From: Bacillota bacterium
GTDB lineage: Bacteria > Bacillota > Clostridia > Oscillospirales > Acutalibacteraceae
DNA length: 38,091 nt
Reading direction: 5' to 3'
Assembly (NCBI GenBank): GCA_023412845.1
Contig: JAEZRH010000144.1
Span: 1-38,091 of the forward strand
The notes beneath the pieces are model-generated. The model had not been told where the DNA came from, did not search any database, and saw nothing but the letters and a program-made list of their open reading frames with translations. The translations under genes and the position numbers were made by a program. Positions 23,320 to 31,479 of the stretch are shown here, one piece after another; positions within the stretch are counted from its first letter, which is position 1, and every line of letters begins with the position of its first letter.

Positions 23320-24024
23320 GTGATTTATGTAACGGGCGATACACACGGTGAGATAAGCCGCTTTCATTCGCCGGAAATGCGGAAAGTGAAAAAAGGCGAT
23401 ACCCTTATTGTTTGCGGCGATTTCGGCTTTATCTGGGACGGTGGAGAGAAGGAAGAGAAAAATCTGAAAAAACTGGGTGCAAAAAAATACAATCTTCTTT
23501 TTCTTGACGGCACGCACGAGAATTTCGATCTTTTGTCCCGGTATCCTACGGCGGACTGGTGCGGAGGGAAGGCGCAGCACATCTGCGGCAACCTGTACCA
23601 TCTGCTCCGTGGACAGGTGTATGAAATAGAGGGGAAAAAAATCTTTACGTTCGGCGGGGGGGAAAGCCCGGAAAAACAGATCCGCATGGAAGTGAAGAAA
23701 TGGTGGGCCAGCGAGATGCCGGGCCTTGACGAAATGCGCGCCGGCATTGACAACCTGAAAGCGGCAGATATGAAAGTGGACTATATCTTTTCGCATGAGC
23801 CGCCGCCGCGCGTCGACGTTATCATTGCGCCGGGCAAGCGCCGCGAAAATAAAAACCAGCTGGAGGCCTTTTTCGGGCAGATCGCGGAAAAAGTCGGGTA
23901 TCGAAAGTGGTTTTTCGGTTCCACGCATGTGGACCGCAAGGTCACATACAAAAATATCTCCGTATTCAATCTTGTGGTTCCGGTGGAGGAACAACCCGGC
24001 AAACGGCGCTTCCTGATCAAATAA
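23320..24024 (+). CDS. Metallophosphoesterase family protein with altered motifs
   Basis: 234 residues from GTG 23320, behind GGAGGAG. The open frame extends upstream, but that part overlaps a promoter region and lacks a domain. The calcineurin-like pattern is visible: MIYVTGDTHGEI (motif I), CGDFGFIW (motif II), then FLDGTHENFD where GNHE is usual, FSHEPPP, and FFGSTHVD where GHxH is usual. So the motif-III Asn is Thr and the first His of the last motif is Ser. The family hydrolyses phosphoesters with two metal ions, and the substrate is unknown. The gene stands alone between leftward dacF-like and recG genes. Confidence 0.82.
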   Translation: MIYVTGDTHGEISRFHSPEMRKVKKGDTLIVCGDFGFIWDGGEKEEKNLKKLGAKKYNLLFLDGTHENFDLLSRYPTADWCGGKAQHICGNLYHLLRGQVYEIEGKKIFTFGGGESPEKQIRMEVKKWWASEMPGLDEMRAGIDNLKAADMKVDYIFSHEPPPRVDVIIAPGKRRENKNQLEAFFGQIAEKVGYRKWFFGSTHVDRKVTYKNISVFNLVVPVEEQPGKRRFLIK

Positions 24025-24039
24025 ATTTAATTTCAGATC

Positions 24040-24135
24040 GTCACCGGCAGGCTGAGCCTGCACGCATGCCCAACCACGTGGCGCGGCGGCAATTTCGGGT
24101 GTTCTTTGGCGGGAGAGCTGAAGGATACTCGCGCG
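24040..24135 (+). repeat. Dispersed intergenic repeat, module 1 copy
   Basis: In the 144-base gap before recG, TTCTTTGGCGGGAGAGCT (24102-24119) matches TGGCGGGAGAG at 2682-2692 and TTCTGGCGCGGGAGCT at 17853-17868. GCGCGGCGGCAA upstream matches the preceding part less well. GGCAGGCTGAGCCTGCACG near 24045 is the inverse of a stretch near 18048-18067. Confidence 0.5.
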
Positions 24136-24168
24136 AAAGCCGCAGGCTCAAGCGGCGCCTTGCACCCG

Positions 24169-26205
24169 CTATGCGCCTGCGTCCGTCTCGCGGAAAAGCT
24201 GCCTTACTTCTGCGCGCAGCGCGCGGTGTTCCGGAAGGGAAAGGGAAGGGTCGCCGGACAGAATCTCCCTCGCGGCCTCCTGTGCTTCCCGCAGAACGGC
24301 CATATCTTCCGACATGCTGGCGATCCTGAGCTCCGGCAGGCCGTGCTGCCGCTGTCCGAAGAAATCGCCGGGACCCCGCAGGCGCAGGTCCTCGTCTGCA
24401 ATGCGGAACCCGTCGTTTGTGCGGCACATGACGGAAAGACGGGCGGTCGCCGCGTCGTTCTGCGCGTCGGAAATTAGGATGCAGTAGGACTGGTACTTGC
24501 CGCGTCCCACGCGCCCGCGCAGCTGATGAAGCTGGGAAAGGCCGTACCGTTCCGCGTTCTCCACCATCATCACGGTCGCGTTCGGCACGTCGATCCCCAC
24601 TTCGACGACCGTGGTGGAAACGAGCACATCGATTTCGCCCGCCGCAAAGCCGCGCATCACGCTGTCTTTTTCACGCGGCTTCATCCGCCCGTGCAGGGCG
24701 GCGATCCTGCGCTGCGGCAGCCATTTCCGCTTCAGTTCCTGCGCGTAGCGCGTCACGCTCGCCATGTCGTTCAGACCCTCGTCTATCATGGGGCAGATGA
24801 TAAAGCACTGCCTCCCCTGGCCGATCTGCTTTTCCAGAAAGGAGAAGACCCGCGCCCTTTTGTCGGAGCCGACGGCGTAGGTTTTGATTTCCCGCCGGCC
24901 TGGGGGAAGCTCGTCCAGCGCGGAGAGGTCGAGGTCGCCGTAGATCATCAGGGCAAGCGTGCGGGGAATGGGTGTGGCGCTCATGACAAGCAGATGGGGG
25001 TTGTTGCCTTTCGCGGAAAGAGAGGCCCTCTGCGCCACACCGAAGCGATGCTGTTCGTCGGTGACGACGAGGCCGAGGCGGCAAAAGCGCACCCCCTTGG
25101 AAAGCAGGGCGTGCGTTCCGACGATCAGCCCGATTTCACCAGTCTCAAGACGGGTCAAAACTTCGTTTTTTGAGACGGGCGTCATGGAACCGGTCAGCAG
25201 CGCTACGCTGATCCCGGTGGGGTCCAGAACTTGCGATAAAAATTCATAGTGCTGCCGCGCGAGGAGTTCTGTGGGGGCCATTAGTGCCGCCTGCATGCCG
25301 TCTTTCACGGTCGAATAACAGAGCGCGGCGGCGACCGCGGTTTTCCCGGAGCCCACGTCGCCCTGTACCAGGCGCCGCATCACGCGCCCGCTCGTCATGT
25401 CTTCCGCCGCTTCCCGCGCGGCGCGGCGCTGGGCGCCGGTCGGCGTGAAAGGCAAAAGAGAAAAAAATTCCCCGGAGCGGTCGTGTTCCAATCTCAGCGG
25501 GCTCTGCGCGGCGTCGCCGCTTTTCATCAGGAAAAGCCCGAGCTGCAGGAGCAGCAGCTCTTCAAAGATCAGGCGCCTGCGTGCGGTTTTCATCGCTTCC
25601 ATGGAAGACGGGTAGTGGATGTTCGTGAGGGCGAAGCGGAGAGGGCAGAGGGAGTACCGTTCCTGCTGAGGCGCGGGGATGGGGTCGCGCAGCGATTCCG
25701 GCAGAAGATCCAGCGCATGCCTGACCGCGCCGCCGATCATCCTGCTGTTCAAACCCTTGGTCTGTGGGTATATGGGCAGAATCTCGGGACACGAATCCGC
25801 GGGGTAAAATTCCGGCGAAACCATTTCACGCTTCAGAAAATTGGCGCTCACCCTGCCGTAGAACAGGTATGTCCCGCCCTCCGGCAGCATCTGTGACACA
25901 TACGGGTTGTTGAAGAAAGTGAGACCGAAAGAGGTCCAGCCGTCGTCCGCTTTCCCCTTGTAAAGGGTCATGCCGCCGCGGATGCGCGTCCCGTGCGGAC
26001 TTTCCACGACGGTCGCCCGCACGGCGCAGGGCGCGTCCGGCGGGGCGTCCTGAATCCTTACAGGCTCGCTGAAATCCTCGTAAGTTCGGGGATACAGACG
26101 CAGCAAAGCACCGACAGAAGGCGCGCCCAGCTTTTCGAAGAGCCGAGCGCGCTTTTCGCCGACGCCTTTCAGAGATTGGATACGGATGCGATACAGACTG
26201 GCCAT
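24169..26205 (-). CDS. recG: ATP-dependent DNA helicase RecG
   Basis: 678 residues, normal length. An N-terminal wedge/OB domain (SLKGVGEKRARLFEKLG, LYPRTYEDFSEP) is followed by helicase motifs. LVQGDVGSGKTAVAAAL is Walker A (about residues 283-291). VTDEQHRFGVAQR is the DExH box of RecG. MSATPIPRTLALMIYGDLD is motif III. VVEVGIDVPNATVM and QLHQLRGRVGRGKYQSYCIL are motifs V and VI. RecG remodels stalled forks and branched DNA. Start ATG 26205. It follows the yloV-like gene after 27 bases, an order close to that of other Firmicutes. Confidence 0.96.
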   Translation of the reverse strand: MASLYRIRIQSLKGVGEKRARLFEKLGAPSVGALLRLYPRTYEDFSEPVRIQDAPPDAPCAVRATVVESPHGTRIRGGMTLYKGKADDGWTSFGLTFFNNPYVSQMLPEGGTYLFYGRVSANFLKREMVSPEFYPADSCPEILPIYPQTKGLNSRMIGGAVRHALDLLPESLRDPIPAPQQERYSLCPLRFALTNIHYPSSMEAMKTARRRLIFEELLLLQLGLFLMKSGDAAQSPLRLEHDRSGEFFSLLPFTPTGAQRRAAREAAEDMTSGRVMRRLVQGDVGSGKTAVAAALCYSTVKDGMQAALMAPTELLARQHYEFLSQVLDPTGISVALLTGSMTPVSKNEVLTRLETGEIGLIVGTHALLSKGVRFCRLGLVVTDEQHRFGVAQRASLSAKGNNPHLLVMSATPIPRTLALMIYGDLDLSALDELPPGRREIKTYAVGSDKRARVFSFLEKQIGQGRQCFIICPMIDEGLNDMASVTRYAQELKRKWLPQRRIAALHGRMKPREKDSVMRGFAAGEIDVLVSTTVVEVGIDVPNATVMMVENAERYGLSQLHQLRGRVGRGKYQSYCILISDAQNDAATARLSVMCRTNDGFRIADEDLRLRGPGDFFGQRQHGLPELRIASMSEDMAVLREAQEAAREILSGDPSLSLPEHRALRAEVRQLFRETDAGA

Positions 26206-26232
26206 TGGTACCCCCGACGGCCGCAGATACGG

Positions 26233-27903
26233 TCATTCCACCGAAATCAGGAAATAATATACCGGCTGTCCGCCGTTCACAAGAGTTACCTCGATATCGC
26301 TGCTGATTTTCGACTTGATCTGGCTGCAGGCTTCGCTGGCCGTTTCCTCTGAAACGCCTTCACCGTAGATCAGGGTGATAAACGCCGTGCCTCTTGATAT
26401 CATGGAACGGGTCAGCTTCATGCAGACGCGTACAAGGTCGCGGCTGTGCTCTATGATCTCAAGCTTGCCGTTCACAAGGCCGAGCGTGTCGTTTTTGCGG
26501 ATCCTGCGTCCGCCGAATTCCGAATCGCGGGCGGCATACGTGACTGTGCCCGTTGCGACGCCGGAAGCGGCCTCCATCATGCCGACCGTGTTGGCTTCGG
26601 TGGAGAGGTCCGGATTATATGCGAGCAGTGCGGAAAGCCCTTGCGGCACGGTGCGCGTAGGCAGCACGATCACCTTGCGGTCCGTGACGATGGGAGCCGT
26701 CTGTTCCGCCGCAAGGATAATGTTTTTGTTATTGGGGAGAATCAGGACCGTCTTGGCGGGCGTAGCCCGAACGGCGGCGGCAAGTTCCTCGGTGCTGGGG
26801 TTCATGGTCTGGCCGCCGCTCACAACCTGCCCGCATCCGAGGTCGGTAAAAAGAGTTTTCAGCCCGTCCCCGGCCGCCACGGCCACAAAGCCGATGTCTT
26901 CGGCGGGTTCGGCCACTTCGGGGGCTTTGGCCTTCTTTTTGGCGGCTTTTTCTTCTTCTTCCGCCTGACGGTGCTGTTCCTTCATATTGTCGACCTTTAC
27001 GGTCAGCAGCTGCCCGTAGGCAAGGCCGGCCTCCAGAGCATTGCCCGGGTCTTCCGTATGGACGTGGACCTTGATGATCTCGTCGTCGTCAACGACGAGC
27101 ACGCAGTCGCCCATCGTTTCGAGGAACGTGCGCAGCTCGGAAGGGTCTTTCCTGCATTCCGGGTTGCGGCCCACGATAAATTCCGTGCAATAGGTGTAAT
27201 GGATCTCCTGGTCGAATTCGGCTGCGGCGTTGCGGAAAAATTCATCCGATGAAATTCCGCTTCCGGCGTTTTCCACTTCGTCGGGCTTGACCATAACGCC
27301 GTCGCGAAGCACACTCAGCATCCCTTCGAAAATATAGCACAGCCCCTGGCCGCCGGCGTCCACGACCCCGGCGCGCTTGAGCACGGGGAGAAGGTCCGGC
27401 GTCTGCTGCAGCGCCTCGGTCGCGCCCTGACAGACGGCTACCCATACCGTTACGGGGTCGTCGTTGTCCTTTGCCGCTTCCTGTCCCTTTTCGCAGGCAA
27501 CGCGCGAAACGGTAAGGATCGTGCCTTCCGTCGGCTTCATCACCGTTTTGTAGGCGGCTTCCACGCCGATTCCAAGCGCGGCGACGAGGTCTTCGCCGTT
27601 TGCGGTTTCTTTGCCCTCCAGGCCTTTTGCAAAGCCCCGGAACAGGATGGAAAGGATGACTCCGGAATTGCCCCTCGCCCCGCGCAGCAGGGCGTCGGCG
27701 GCGGTGCGGGAAATCTCGGAAATGGAGGTGCTTTCGCTGTTTTCAAGGGCGCGTACCGCGGAAGAAATGGTCATCGACATATTTGTGCCCGTGTCTCCGT
27801 CCGGCACGGGGAAGATGTTCAGTTCGTCAACGGAAGTCTTGTGTTTCAGAATGTTGTTTGCTCCTGAAATGAAAGCTTGTTTCAGACTGGTTCCATTTAT
27901 CAC
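26233..27903 (-). CDS. DAK2-domain protein YloV (fatty acid kinase FakA-like)
   Basis: 556 residues from GTG 27903, with GAGGGAG upstream. The N-terminal DhaL/DAK2 domain has SVDELNIFPVPDGDTGTNMSMT, with the Asp residues that bind ATP-Mg. GARGNSGVILSILFRG and GVVDAGGQGLCYI follow. The middle region is YCTEFIVG...LGDCVLVVDDDEIIKVHVHTEDPG-like, then a Lys/Glu/Ala-rich link (about 300-320) and a C-terminal DegV-like domain. In Staphylococcus, FakA with a FakB lipid-binding protein phosphorylates fatty acids. No fakB gene is in view. The usual upstream Asp23-family gene (yloU) is absent. It likely shares a transcript with recG. Confidence 0.9.
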   Translation of the reverse strand: MINGTSLKQAFISGANNILKHKTSVDELNIFPVPDGDTGTNMSMTISSAVRALENSESTSISEISRTAADALLRGARGNSGVILSILFRGFAKGLEGKETANGEDLVAALGIGVEAAYKTVMKPTEGTILTVSRVACEKGQEAAKDNDDPVTVWVAVCQGATEALQQTPDLLPVLKRAGVVDAGGQGLCYIFEGMLSVLRDGVMVKPDEVENAGSGISSDEFFRNAAAEFDQEIHYTYCTEFIVGRNPECRKDPSELRTFLETMGDCVLVVDDDEIIKVHVHTEDPGNALEAGLAYGQLLTVKVDNMKEQHRQAEEEEKAAKKKAKAPEVAEPAEDIGFVAVAAGDGLKTLFTDLGCGQVVSGGQTMNPSTEELAAAVRATPAKTVLILPNNKNIILAAEQTAPIVTDRKVIVLPTRTVPQGLSALLAYNPDLSTEANTVGMMEAASGVATGTVTYAARDSEFGGRRIRKNDTLGLVNGKLEIIEHSRDLVRVCMKLTRSMISRGTAFITLIYGEGVSEETASEACSQIKSKISSDIEVTLVNGGQPVYYFLISVE

Positions 27904-27931
27904 TTTTCAGCACTCCCTCAATATCAAAGCG

Positions 27932-27946
27932 GCGGTACTGTACCGC
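27932..27946. promoter_or_regulatory. Perfect palindrome in the yloV-recG leader
   Basis: GCGGTACTGTACCGC is a 7+1+7 inverted repeat at about +17 to +31 of the transcript predicted from the promoter at 27969-27997. A one-base loop makes an RNA hairpin poor, so a protein operator is more likely. The binder is unknown. Confidence 0.5.
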
Positions 27947-27968
27947 GAAAACACAAATTTATAGCAGT

Positions 27969-27997
27969 ATTATACCATATCTGTGCGTTTGATTCAA
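27969..27997 (-). promoter_or_regulatory. Promoter of yloV-recG
   Basis: Reading leftward, TTGAAT (27997-27992), 17 bases, TATAAT (27974-27969), with extended -10 TGG. Confidence 0.85.
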
Positions 27998-28074
27998 TCG
28001 GAATTTCATTGCGGGCATCTATTGCGCCTTCCGTACCCAAACCGCGGCTCGGTCTTGAAAAACTGCCGGACGGT

Positions 28075-28100
28075 AAAAAAAATCCCCACAAAATGTGGGG
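28075..28100 (-). terminator. Terminator after spoVS
   Basis: Reading leftward, CCCCACA, a 3-base loop, TGTGGGG, then ATTTTTTTT. The stem lies at 28084-28090 and 28094-28100, 17 bases after the stop codon. Confidence 0.93.
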
Positions 28101-28117
28101 AAAATCTGTCGTGCGCT

Positions 28118-28378
28118 TCAGCGGGGTTCCACAATAAGTTTGATGGCGGTACGCTCTTCTCCGTCGATCGCTACGCTTGCAAATGCGGGGGTGCACACGG
28201 CGTCGATGCCGGAAGGCGCCAGATATCCTCTCGCAATTGCAATGGCCTTGATTGCCTGGTTGGTTGCGCCGGCTCCGATTGCCTGAAGTTCTACTGCACC
28301 GGATTCCCTGATGACTCCTGCGACTGCGCCGGCAACGGAATTGGGCGCTGATTTTGATGATACTTTAAGTATTTCCAT
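28118..28378 (-). CDS. spoVS: Stage V sporulation protein S
   Basis: 86 residues, the standard size. MEILKVSSKSAPNSVAGAVAGVIRE is the strongly conserved start of SpoVS. AIGAGATNQAIKAIAIARGYL and PAFASVAIDGEERTAIKLIVEP complete an Alba-like fold. In B. subtilis it is needed for stage V sporulation and affects septation. The gene follows rny-ymdB as in B. subtilis, but here has its own promoter and a clean terminator. Its presence supports an endospore-forming lineage, although SpoVS is also found in some non-sporulating bacteria. Confidence 0.96.
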   Translation of the reverse strand: MEILKVSSKSAPNSVAGAVAGVIRESGAVELQAIGAGATNQAIKAIAIARGYLAPSGIDAVCTPAFASVAIDGEERTAIKLIVEPR

Positions 28379-28435
28379 AATCCATCCCCCAACTTGTTTT
28401 GGAATGTCACAGATTTATATTGCGATAACACAACC

Positions 28436-28464
28436 ATAATAAATCCAATAAAAGAAATTTGCAA
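28436..28464 (-). promoter_or_regulatory. Promoter of spoVS
   Basis: Reading leftward, TTGCAA (28464-28459), 17 bases, TATTAT (28441-28436): sigma-A-like. I did not find a convincing sigma-H match, although B. subtilis spoVS uses sigma-H. Confidence 0.6.
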
Positions 28465-28474
28465 GAGAATTTTC

Positions 28475-28508
28475 AAAAAAATAATTACAAAATGTGAATA
28501 CATTTTGT
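28475..28508 (-). terminator. Terminator after ymdB
   Basis: A perfect 9-bp AT-rich inverted repeat ACAAAATGT/ACATTTTGT (28487-28495 and 28500-28508) with a 4-base loop. Reading leftward it is followed by AATTATTTTTTT. The low GC makes it a moderate terminator; an operator is the alternative. Confidence 0.65.
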
Positions 28509-28529
28509 GTGATTTATCATAATATTCCT

Positions 28530-29300
28530 TTATCGGATTTCCAGACGCTCCACGGAGCGAGTCTTTCCGCTCTTTTCATCAATGGAAAATATGGCGCCGC
28601 AGATGTGGCAGTCCCCGTCGGCAAGATCGAACCGCACGGGCATTTTTGTGCGCATTTTCTGGATCACAAGCTCCGGTTTTACGCCCAGAACCGAGTCGAC
28701 CGGCCCGGTCATGCCGAGATCGGAGATATAGCCGGTCCCGTTCGGCAGTACGCATTCGTCCGCCGTCTGCACGTGCGTATGCGTACCGAAGACGGCGGAG
28801 ACCCTGCCGTCCAGGTACCATGCGAACGAGCGCTTTTCCCCGGTCGCCTCGGCGTGAAAATCAACCAGCGTGACTGCAGGAAGGTGTTCTTCCGCAAGGA
28901 TGCGGTCCGCGGCGTCGAAGGGGGATTCCAGGCTTTCCATATATACGACGCCCATCAGATTGATAATACCGATCTGGATGCGACCCTTGTCCACGATGCA
29001 GACTCCGCGGCCCGGCGCCAGCGGGGGAAAATTCGCCGGGCGAAGCAGAAATTCGCACGAGTCGTACAGCGTGTAGCTTTCGCGGCGGCGAAAGCTGTGG
29101 TTCCCCGAGGTGACGACGTCCGCGCCGCTGTCGAGCAGGTACTGCACGGATGTGGGGGTCAGGCCGTTTCCGTCGGCGGAATTCTCGCCGTTTACGATCA
29201 CGAGGTCGATATCCTTCAGCTTTTTCACAGAGGGGAGATGCTGGCGCAGAAAACGGCACCCGATACTTCCCACAACGTCTCCGATGGCCAGAACATTCAT
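28530..29300 (-). CDS. ymdB: YmdB-family metallophosphoesterase (cyclic nucleotide phosphodiesterase)
   Basis: 256 residues. MNVLAIGDVVGSIGCRFL and LVIVNGENSADGNGLT carry the first metal ligands. VVTSGNHSFRRRE gives Asn and His, VDFHAEATGEKRSF and FGTHTHVQTADE complete the site. The C-terminal LGMTGPVDSVLG is also conserved. B. subtilis YmdB hydrolyses cyclic nucleotides and affects biofilm versus motility choice. This protein is a strong homologue by motif order and by its place after rny and before spoVS. ATG 29300 follows GGAGA. It is 76 bases behind rny and likely shares that transcript. Confidence 0.93.
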   Translation of the reverse strand: MNVLAIGDVVGSIGCRFLRQHLPSVKKLKDIDLVIVNGENSADGNGLTPTSVQYLLDSGADVVTSGNHSFRRRESYTLYDSCEFLLRPANFPPLAPGRGVCIVDKGRIQIGIINLMGVVYMESLESPFDAADRILAEEHLPAVTLVDFHAEATGEKRSFAWYLDGRVSAVFGTHTHVQTADECVLPNGTGYISDLGMTGPVDSVLGVKPELVIQKMRTKMPVRFDLADGDCHICGAIFSIDEKSGKTRSVERLEIR

Positions 29301-29376
29301 TGAAGGGGTCTCCTTTCCGTTATGAAGAAAGGAACAGGCGCGCGGCGCTGTTCCTTCCGGATATTCATCATGAAAT

Positions 29377-30936
29377 TTATTTTGCGTATTCGATTGCGCG
29401 GCTTTCCCTTATAATGTTCACCTTGATCTGGCCGGGATATTCCAGATCGCTCTCAATTTTCTTACAGATGTTCCGCGCCAGAAGAACCATATCGTCGTCG
29501 CTGATGACTTCCGGCTTTACCATGATGCGGATCTCGCGGCCGGCCTGAATGGCAAAACTGTGCTCGACGCCGTCGAAGGAAGACGCGACCTCTTCCAGCT
29601 TTTCCAGGCGCTTGATGTAGTTTTCCAGATTTTCGCGCCGGGCGCCCGGTCTTGCGGCGCTGATGGCGTCCGCCGCCTGGACAAGGCACGCGGCCACGGT
29701 CTTGGCTTCGACGTCGCCGTGATGCGCCTGAATCGCGTGGATGACGGCTTCACCTTCTTTATATTTTCTTGCGACCTCCACGCCAATGTCCACATGCGAC
29801 CCTTCGATTTCATGGTCGAGCGATTTGCCGATATCGTGCAGGAGCCCGGCCCTGCGTGCGAGCGCCGGGTCTACGCCAAGCTCCGAGGCCATCATCCCTG
29901 CGAGATACGAGACCTCCAGCGAATGGTTGAGCACATTCTGTCCGTAGCTGGTGCGGTAGCGCAGACGGCCCAGCAGCTTGACGAGCTCGGGGTGTATCCC
30001 GTTGACGCCGGCTTCCAGAACGGCGTGCTCGCCTTCCTGTTTGATGGTGGCGTCCACCTCGCGGCGGGCTTTTTCGATGGTTTCCTCAATACGCGCGGGG
30101 TGGATGCGCCCGTCGGCGATCAGGTGTTCCAGCGCGATGCGAGCGACCTCGCGGCGCACCGGCTCGAAGCAGGAAAGGGTGATCGCTTCCGGAGTATCAT
30201 CGATGATCAGGTCGACGCCGGTCATAGTTTCGATGGCGCGTATGTTGCGGCCCTCGCGACCGATGATGCGGCCCTTCATTTCGTCGTTCGGCAGCGGCAC
30301 GACGGAGATCGTGGCCTCCGCCACATGGTCCGCGGCGCACCGCTGGATGGCGGTGGAAATGATCTCCCTTGCGGTCTGGTCGGCCTCCTCGCGCGTCTGC
30401 TGCTCGAACTCCATCAGCTTGACGGCCTTTTCGTGGGTGAGTTCGTTTTCAAGGTTGTTCAGCAGGTAATCCTTCGCCTGGTCGGCCGTGAAGCCGGAGA
30501 TGCGCTCCAGCATGTCGAACTGGCTCTTTTTCAGGGCCTCCGCTTCCGCCAGACGGTCCTCGGCCTGTTTGTTCTTGTTGTTCAGGATCTCTTCCTTGGC
30601 CTCGAGGCCTTCCATTTTCTTGTCAAGGGTTTCTTCTTTCTGTTGGATGCGGCGTTCCTGACGCTGAACCTCTTTCCGGCGCTCGTTCAGTTCGCGTTCC
30701 GATTCGGTCCGCTGCCGGTGGATTTCGTCTTTACCTTCAAGCACTGCCTCTTTTTTCTTGGCCTCGGCGGTCTTGATAGCGTCACTGACGATCCGCTTCG
30801 CTTCCTGTTCTGCAGATCCGATTGTATATTCAGCGGTTTTTTTGCGGTGGTTCATCCCGGCGAAAAAACAGATAAGGCCCGCAACAGCCGCGCATACGAT
30901 CGCAATTAGTATGCAGACAAATAAGGTTACAGTCAA
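29377..30936 (-). CDS. rny: Ribonuclease Y
   Basis: 519 residues from TTG 30936, with GGAGGG nine bases upstream. The open frame runs on to 31200 but through the promoter, so I reject that extension. An N-terminal membrane segment (about residues 2-25) is followed by a long coiled coil (about 30-200, heavily Glu/Lys/Arg/Gln). The KH domain has VVPLPNDEMKGRIIGREGRNIRAIE. The HD domain has RAGLLHDIGKSLDHEIEGSH and VIHAIQAHHGDVE. RNase Y starts mRNA decay at the membrane in Firmicutes. recA, often upstream, is not present. Confidence 0.96.
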   Translation of the reverse strand: MTVTLFVCILIAIVCAAVAGLICFFAGMNHRKKTAEYTIGSAEQEAKRIVSDAIKTAEAKKKEAVLEGKDEIHRQRTESERELNERRKEVQRQERRIQQKEETLDKKMEGLEAKEEILNNKNKQAEDRLAEAEALKKSQFDMLERISGFTADQAKDYLLNNLENELTHEKAVKLMEFEQQTREEADQTAREIISTAIQRCAADHVAEATISVVPLPNDEMKGRIIGREGRNIRAIETMTGVDLIIDDTPEAITLSCFEPVRREVARIALEHLIADGRIHPARIEETIEKARREVDATIKQEGEHAVLEAGVNGIHPELVKLLGRLRYRTSYGQNVLNHSLEVSYLAGMMASELGVDPALARRAGLLHDIGKSLDHEIEGSHVDIGVEVARKYKEGEAVIHAIQAHHGDVEAKTVAACLVQAADAISAARPGARRENLENYIKRLEKLEEVASSFDGVEHSFAIQAGREIRIMVKPEVISDDDMVLLARNICKKIESDLEYPGQIKVNIIRESRAIEYAK

Positions 30937-31039
30937 ATGTTGGCACCCTCCTTTTCTTTTTCTTATTCTAATGATATTTTTAAGGAAATTATGATATGCA
31001 CTCTTGCAACAATACAAAATCGTGCACCATAAAAATAAT

Positions 31040-31067
31040 TGTATAACTTTCCATACGTCTCTGTCAA
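31040..31067 (-). promoter_or_regulatory. Promoter of rny-ymdB
   Basis: Reading leftward, TTGACA (31067-31062), a 16-base spacer, TATACA (31045-31040). The leader of about 95 bases is AT-rich. Confidence 0.7.
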
Positions 31068-31159
31068 GGTAGTTGCTTTCGGAATGGGAAAAGATGTATA
31101 CAAAAAATTGAAAATAATTTATTGTATAAGCAATAAAAATGTCGGATTCCAGAACATAC

Positions 31160-31188
31160 TTGACAGAAGGAACATGCGGTGGTATATT
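31160..31188 (+). promoter_or_regulatory. Promoter of the thrS T-box transcript
   Basis: TTGACA (31160-31165), a 17-base spacer, TATATT (31183-31188). Transcription begins near 31195. Confidence 0.88.
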
Positions 31189-31194
31189 AGTTCC

Positions 31195-31460
31195 AAACAA
31201 CTGAATCAGTCAAAACGTTGACGAGGAAGCCGCGTGGGCGGCCGCAGCAGAGAGCGTGCGTTATAAGCTGAAAGCGCGTGCGGCGGGATCCGGGCAGTGC
31301 TACCGCCTCCGAGCGTACGCCGAAGAAGAAATTCAAAAGGCGTGCCGGTCCGGCGCCGTTATGGCCGCGAATGAGGGCGCGGAATGGTCCGTTGCCGAAT
31401 TTGGGTGGAATCGTAAGCTTTCAAGCCTTACCCCAACAATGGGGTAAGGCTTTTTTATTT
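31195..31460 (+). ncRNA. T-box leader, threonine-specific (ACC specifier)
   Basis: The leader of thrS contains the stem I feature GCAGAGAGCGTGCG and a specifier region GTGCT-ACC-GCCTCCGAGC, which lines up with ATAG-CTC-ATCCCCGAGC of the leuA leader and puts the Thr codon ACC at 31302-31304. The T-box core is GGGTGGAATCG (31403-31413). Its UGGA bulge fits a UCCA acceptor end, but the following bases are AUC where ACC is usual. A terminator with 12-bp perfect stem AAGCCTTACCCC/GGGGTAAGGCTT (31423-31434 and 31441-31452) and a T-tail follows. Small reading frames inside this leader are not genes. The 543-base gap before thrS holds this leader and the two divergent promoters. Confidence 0.9.
31423..31458 (+). 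terminator. Regulated intrinsic terminator of the threonine T-box
   Basis: A 12-bp perfect stem, loop AACAAT, followed by TTTTTTATTTTT. The thrS start codon is 22 bases further on. Confidence 0.93.
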
Positions 31461-31479
31461 TTCAAAGGAGTGGAAACGG

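Noticed and set aside
30937..31200. N-terminal extension of rny by 88 codons
   Set aside because: It runs through the promoter TTGACA/TATACA. TTG 30936 with GGAGGG gives the standard RNase Y start with its membrane helix.
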